Source: Qipengyuania sphaerica (GTDB lineage: Bacteria > Pseudomonadota > Alphaproteobacteria > Sphingomonadales > Sphingomonadaceae). From it: a stretch of DNA of 64,000 nucleotides. Below are positions 61,078-64,000 of this stretch, piece by piece. Below the pieces are notes generated by a model, which was not told the origin of the DNA, made no database searches, and saw only the letters and a program-made list of their open reading frames with translations. The DNA lies in the NCBI RefSeq assembly GCF_019711595.1, contig NZ_JAIGNR010000002.1:1-64000 (forward strand), in the 5' to 3' direction. The first letter of the stretch is position 1; the number at the start of each line of letters is the position of its first letter. Both the position numbers and the translations under genes were made by a program.

Positions 61078-61838
61078 CGTCCCTTCTCCTCAGCCAGTTC
61101 CTCAAGGGCCGCGGCGCTTTCGAAGTCGACCAGTGTGCCAAGCATCTGGAGATAGGCGATCAGCGCGTCCATTTCGGTCAGCCGGTCGGGGTTGCCGTCG
61201 AAATCGCGGATCTGCGCCTTGGGATAACGCTCTGCCAGATCTCCCGCATCGAGGTCTGGATCGGCCTGCGCGAGCATGTCTGCCTCGGCGTTTTCGAGAT
61301 CCTCGTCGGTATAGGGCACACCGACCCGCATGAGCGCCGTCATCGTGGCCTTCGGATCGCCGATCTGGAGATCGGTTTCCTTCAGGAAGGCATAGGGCGG
61401 CATCACGCTTTCGGGCACGACGCTTTGCGGGTCTTCGAGATGCTGGACATGCCATTCATCCGAATAGCGGCCGCCCACACGGGCCAGGTCCGGTCCCGTA
61501 CGCTTCGAGCCCCACTGGAAGGGGTGATCGAACATGCTTTCCGCCGCGAGGCTGTAGTGGCCGTAACGCTCCACCTCGTCGCGGAAGGGGCGGATCATCT
61601 GGCTGTGGCAGACATAGCAGCCTTCGCGGATGTAGATATCGCGCCCTGCCTGTTCGAGCGGGGTATAGGGCCGTACGCCCTCGACCTGCTCGATCGTGTT
61701 TTCGAGGTAGAACAGGGGGACCAGCTGGACGAGGCCGCCGATCGCGACGGTCACGAAGGTGCCGATGGCAAGCAGGGTGATGTTTCGCTCGAGCCGCTTG
61801 TGGCCCGTGACGGTTTCTTCGACGATGGGATCGGTCAT
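61074..61838 (-). CDS. ccoO: cbb3-type cytochrome c oxidase subunit II (CcoO)
   Basis: 254 residues. N-terminal TM followed by the haem c site C74-Y-V-C-H ([21 protein letters not shown]) and family segments [31 protein letters not shown]. Carries electrons from CcoP to the CcoN haem b centre. Starts 12 nt downstream of ccoN and overlaps ccoQ by ATGA. Confidence 0.97.
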   Translation of the reverse strand: MTDPIVEETVTGHKRLERNITLLAIGTFVTVAIGGLVQLVPLFYLENTIEQVEGVRPYTPLEQAGRDIYIREGCYVCHSQMIRPFRDEVERYGHYSLAAESMFDHPFQWGSKRTGPDLARVGGRYSDEWHVQHLEDPQSVVPESVMPPYAFLKETDLQIGDPKATMTALMRVGVPYTDEDLENAEADMLAQADPDLDAGDLAERYPKAQIRDFDGNPDRLTEMDALIAYLQMLGTLVDFESAAALEELAEEKGR

Positions 61839-61850
61839 TTTTGCAGGATC

Positions 61851-63524
61851 CTATTCGGCCGGAACGGCGCTGGGCTGGTTGACGATGGGGCGGTCGGCCT
61901 GCGGGTCGTAGGCGGCGTCGCGCAGCGGCGCTTCCTCGCGCAGCTTGCCAGCCAGCGTCATCCAGACGTTGTAGGACATGATCAGCGCACCGCCGAGATA
62001 CATGAGCCCGCCCACGGCGCGCATCACGTACATGGGGAACATCGCCGATACGCTGTCGGCAAACGACCACACGAGGTATCCGTCGGGGCCGTATTCGCGC
62101 CACATGAGACCCTGCATGATGCCGGCGACCCACATGCTGGCGGCGTAGAAGACGATGCCGATCGTCGCGAGCCAGAAGTGCCAGTTGATCATGCGCAGCG
62201 AGTACATCCGTTCGCGCTTCCACAGGCGGGGCACGAGGAAATAGACGCAGGCGAAAGTAATCAGCCCGTTCCACCCCAGCGCGCCCGAATGGACATGGCC
62301 GATCGTCCAGTCGGTATAGTGCGACAGGCTGTTGACGCTCTTGATCGACAGCATCGGGCCTTCGAAAGTGCTCATGCCGTAGAAGGCGAGCGCCATCACC
62401 ATCATGCGGATGATCGGATCGGTGCGGACCTTGTCCCAGGCACCGTTCAGGGTCATCAGCCCGTTGATCATCCCGCCCCAGCTCGGCATCCACAGCATGA
62501 TCGAAAACACCATGCCCAGCGTCTGCGCCCAGTCGGGCAGCGCGGTATAATGGAGATGGTGCGGTCCCGCCCAGATATAGAGGAAGATCAGCGACCAGAA
62601 GTGAATGATCGACAGGCGGTAGGAATAGACCGGTCGTTCGGCCTGCTTCGGCACGAAGTAATACATCATCGCCAGGAAACCGGCGGTCAGGAAGAAACCG
62701 ACAGCGTTATGGCCGTACCACCACTGGGTCAGCGCATCCTGGACACCGGCGAAGGCAGAATAGCTCTTCGCACCCAGCAGGCTCACCGGCATGGCGAGGT
62801 TGTTGACGATGTGGAGCATCGCCACCGTCACGATGAAGGCGAGGTAGAACCAGTTCGCCACATAGATATGCGGCTCCTTGCGCTTGGCCAGCGTACCCAC
62901 GAAGACGATGAAATAGGCCACCCAGACGATCGTCAGCCACAGGTCGACATACCATTCGGGCTCGGCATATTCCTTCGATTGCGTGACACCGAGCAGGTAG
63001 CCGGTCGCCGCTAGAACGATGAACAGCTGGTAGCCCCAGAACACGAAGCGGGCGAGGCCAGGGAAGGCGAGCTGCGTACGACTGGTACGCTGGACGACGT
63101 AAAAACTCGTAGCGAGAAGGGCATTGCCGCCAAAGGCGAAGATCACTGCACTGGTATGCAGCGGGCGCAGGCGGCCGAAGTTGAAGTAAGGCTCGAAATT
63201 CAACTGCGGAAAGGCAAGCTGCGCGGCAATGAAGACGCCTGCCAAAAGGCCTGCGAGGCCCCAGAACATGGTCGCGATCACGCCCCAGCGAATCACGTCA
63301 TCGTCATAGCGCGACGGGCCTTCCGGCATGCTGAAAAAGCCCTGCGCCTTGCCCATCGGGTCGAACCGCGATGCGCTCATCCAGATCATTACGAAGCCCA
63401 GCAGGGCGATGATCCAGGCATGCGCGGCAAAGCCGCCATCGGCTGCACCCAGGGCCGCCGCCATCGCGGCAAGCATTACCAGGAACCACAGGCCCACCCG
63501 GCCCAGCGCAGTTTCCGCTCGCAT
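61851..63524 (-). CDS. ccoN: cbb3-type cytochrome c oxidase subunit I (CcoN)
   Basis: 557 residues from ATG 63524, twelve-plus TMs. Haem and copper ligands are in the conserved segments [36 protein letters not shown] and [11 protein letters not shown], with HSGALGWNG following. It is the catalytic haem-copper subunit of the high-affinity oxidase. FNR box at 63576-63589 lies about 50 bp upstream. A longer frame to 63632 overlaps that site and is not used. Confidence 0.97.
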   Translation of the reverse strand: MRAETALGRVGLWFLVMLAAMAAALGAADGGFAAHAWIIALLGFVMIWMSASRFDPMGKAQGFFSMPEGPSRYDDDVIRWGVIATMFWGLAGLLAGVFIAAQLAFPQLNFEPYFNFGRLRPLHTSAVIFAFGGNALLATSFYVVQRTSRTQLAFPGLARFVFWGYQLFIVLAATGYLLGVTQSKEYAEPEWYVDLWLTIVWVAYFIVFVGTLAKRKEPHIYVANWFYLAFIVTVAMLHIVNNLAMPVSLLGAKSYSAFAGVQDALTQWWYGHNAVGFFLTAGFLAMMYYFVPKQAERPVYSYRLSIIHFWSLIFLYIWAGPHHLHYTALPDWAQTLGMVFSIMLWMPSWGGMINGLMTLNGAWDKVRTDPIIRMMVMALAFYGMSTFEGPMLSIKSVNSLSHYTDWTIGHVHSGALGWNGLITFACVYFLVPRLWKRERMYSLRMINWHFWLATIGIVFYAASMWVAGIMQGLMWREYGPDGYLVWSFADSVSAMFPMYVMRAVGGLMYLGGALIMSYNVWMTLAGKLREEAPLRDAAYDPQADRPIVNQPSAVPAE

Positions 63525-63575
63525 AAAATTCTCCGTCCTTTTGCGGTGGGTTAGGCGGCAGGGCCGCGATGGGCA

Positions 63576-63589
63576 TTGACCCAGATCAA
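63576..63589. promoter_or_regulatory. FNR/Anr box TTGACCCAGATCAA upstream of ccoN
   Basis: Matches TTGAT-N4-ATCAA with one change (TTGAC). It is about 50 bp from the ccoN start and immediately beyond the 3' end of the regulator gene. The N4 (CCAG) equals that of the hemN site. Confidence 0.85.
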
Positions 63590-63603
63590 ATTTGGAAAAG
63601 AAA

Positions 63604-64000
63604 TCACGCCGCCTCGCGCAGGAACCCCGCACGGCCTCGCAGTAGCGAGGGCTTGAGGAGGACGATGCCGGAGCGTCCGAGCGTTTCGATGACCCGCTCG
63701 TCCTTCAGCTTCGTGAGCTGGCGGCTCACGGTTTCGATCGTCAGTCCGAGGCTTTCGGCAATGTCGCGGCGCGACATCGGCAGGTCGAGCGCGATGCGCC
63801 CGTCCTGTTCGACACCGATGCGCTCGGCCATCGCGAGGAGGAACACGGCGAGCCTCTCGCGTGCGTTCTTGCGGCCAAGCGCAATGGTCTTCTCGCGGCA
63901 ACGCCGCAGAGAAAGCGTCGTATTCTCGAGCAGATATCGCAACACGCCCGCTTCGCCTGCTGCCAGCGCGAGGAAATCCGCCGATGCGAAGGTCAGGATG
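63604..64000 (-). CDS. Crp/FNR family transcriptional regulator (partial, N-terminus outside window)
   Basis: The frame stays open to the right window edge; 131 codons plus the stop are visible. The dimerisation helix ([23 protein letters not shown]) and a C-terminal helix-turn-helix with [27 protein letters not shown] match FNR/FixK proteins; the E-x-x-S-R recognition pattern fits binding of TTGAT-N4-ATCAA. The sensory Cys residues would be in the missing part. It lies directly upstream of ccoN on the same strand and is the likely activator of ccoNOQP and hemN. Confidence 0.92.
   Translation of the reverse strand, partial: ILTFASADFLALAAGEAGVLRYLLENTTLSLRRCREKTIALGRKNARERLAVFLLAMAERIGVEQDGRIALDLPMSRRDIAESLGLTIETVSRQLTKLKDERVIETLGRSGIVLLKPSLLRGRAGFLREAA

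Noticed and set aside
59904-63014. 1036-codon plus-strand open frame over the cco genes
   Set aside because: A mirror of high-GC coding on the opposite strand; its translation is His/Arg/Gly-rich with no known domains, while the minus strand carries complete ccoN-ccoG genes.

Overview
The window is high-GC bacterial chromosome, most likely from an alphaproteobacterium of the Sphingomonadales / Erythrobacteraceae type. This is inferred from gene order and content: an SRP RNA-dnaX-ybaB block, an NDUFS4-type complex I subunit, lon next to hupB, a secDF-yajC block, a complete ccoNOQP-ccoGHIS operon beside an FNR-type regulator, and gene-transfer-agent (GTA) style accessory genes. No rRNA, insertion sequence or CRISPR array was seen.

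Layout. 1-2.7 kb: the 5' part of a large RTX calcium-binding exoprotein gene (cut by the left edge), then a 3' remnant of another RTX gene with its own terminator lying against a tRNA-Tyr gene. 2.8-28.5 kb: mostly housekeeping genes (rlmB, hupB, lon, ybaB, dnaX, SRP RNA, hrpB, polyprenyl diphosphate synthase, chorismate mutase, an ABC-F ATPase, secF, secD, yajC). Between them lie a class A beta-lactamase with a carbapenemase-like cysteine pair, a two-component system with a PepSY partner, an amidohydrolase, a SIMPL-domain protein and several lipoproteins. 28.7-46.6 kb: a capsule/exopolysaccharide locus with a sugar-phosphate transferase, four transferases or modifying enzymes, a Wzc-type tyrosine autokinase, a Wza-type exporter, a Wzx-type flippase, two Wzy/ligase-type membrane proteins, a sulfotransferase and an acetyltransferase. 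46.7-48.6 kb: small secreted or membrane proteins and a GTA-type holin. 48.7-53.9 kb: aroQ, accB, accC, a small lipoprotein cytochrome c, an Lrp-type regulator and an unusual histidine kinase. 53.9-54.1 kb: two tRNA genes. 54.2-64 kb: hemN and the cbb3 oxidase operon, both preceded by FNR boxes, then the regulator gene running off the right edge.

How the parts may work together. The most unusual feature is a two-gene cassette at 39.66-41.40 kb resembling the GTA head-spike genes ghsA/ghsB (spike base plus a beta-helix fibre). It sits inside the capsule locus, and a GTA-family 3TM holin lies 6.4 kb further on. In Rhodobacter capsulatus, head spikes bind the capsule of recipient cells, so this places a putative receptor-binding fibre next to the genes that build its likely receptor. 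At the right end, a microaerobic respiration module (regulator, oxidase, haem enzyme) forms a compact FNR regulon.
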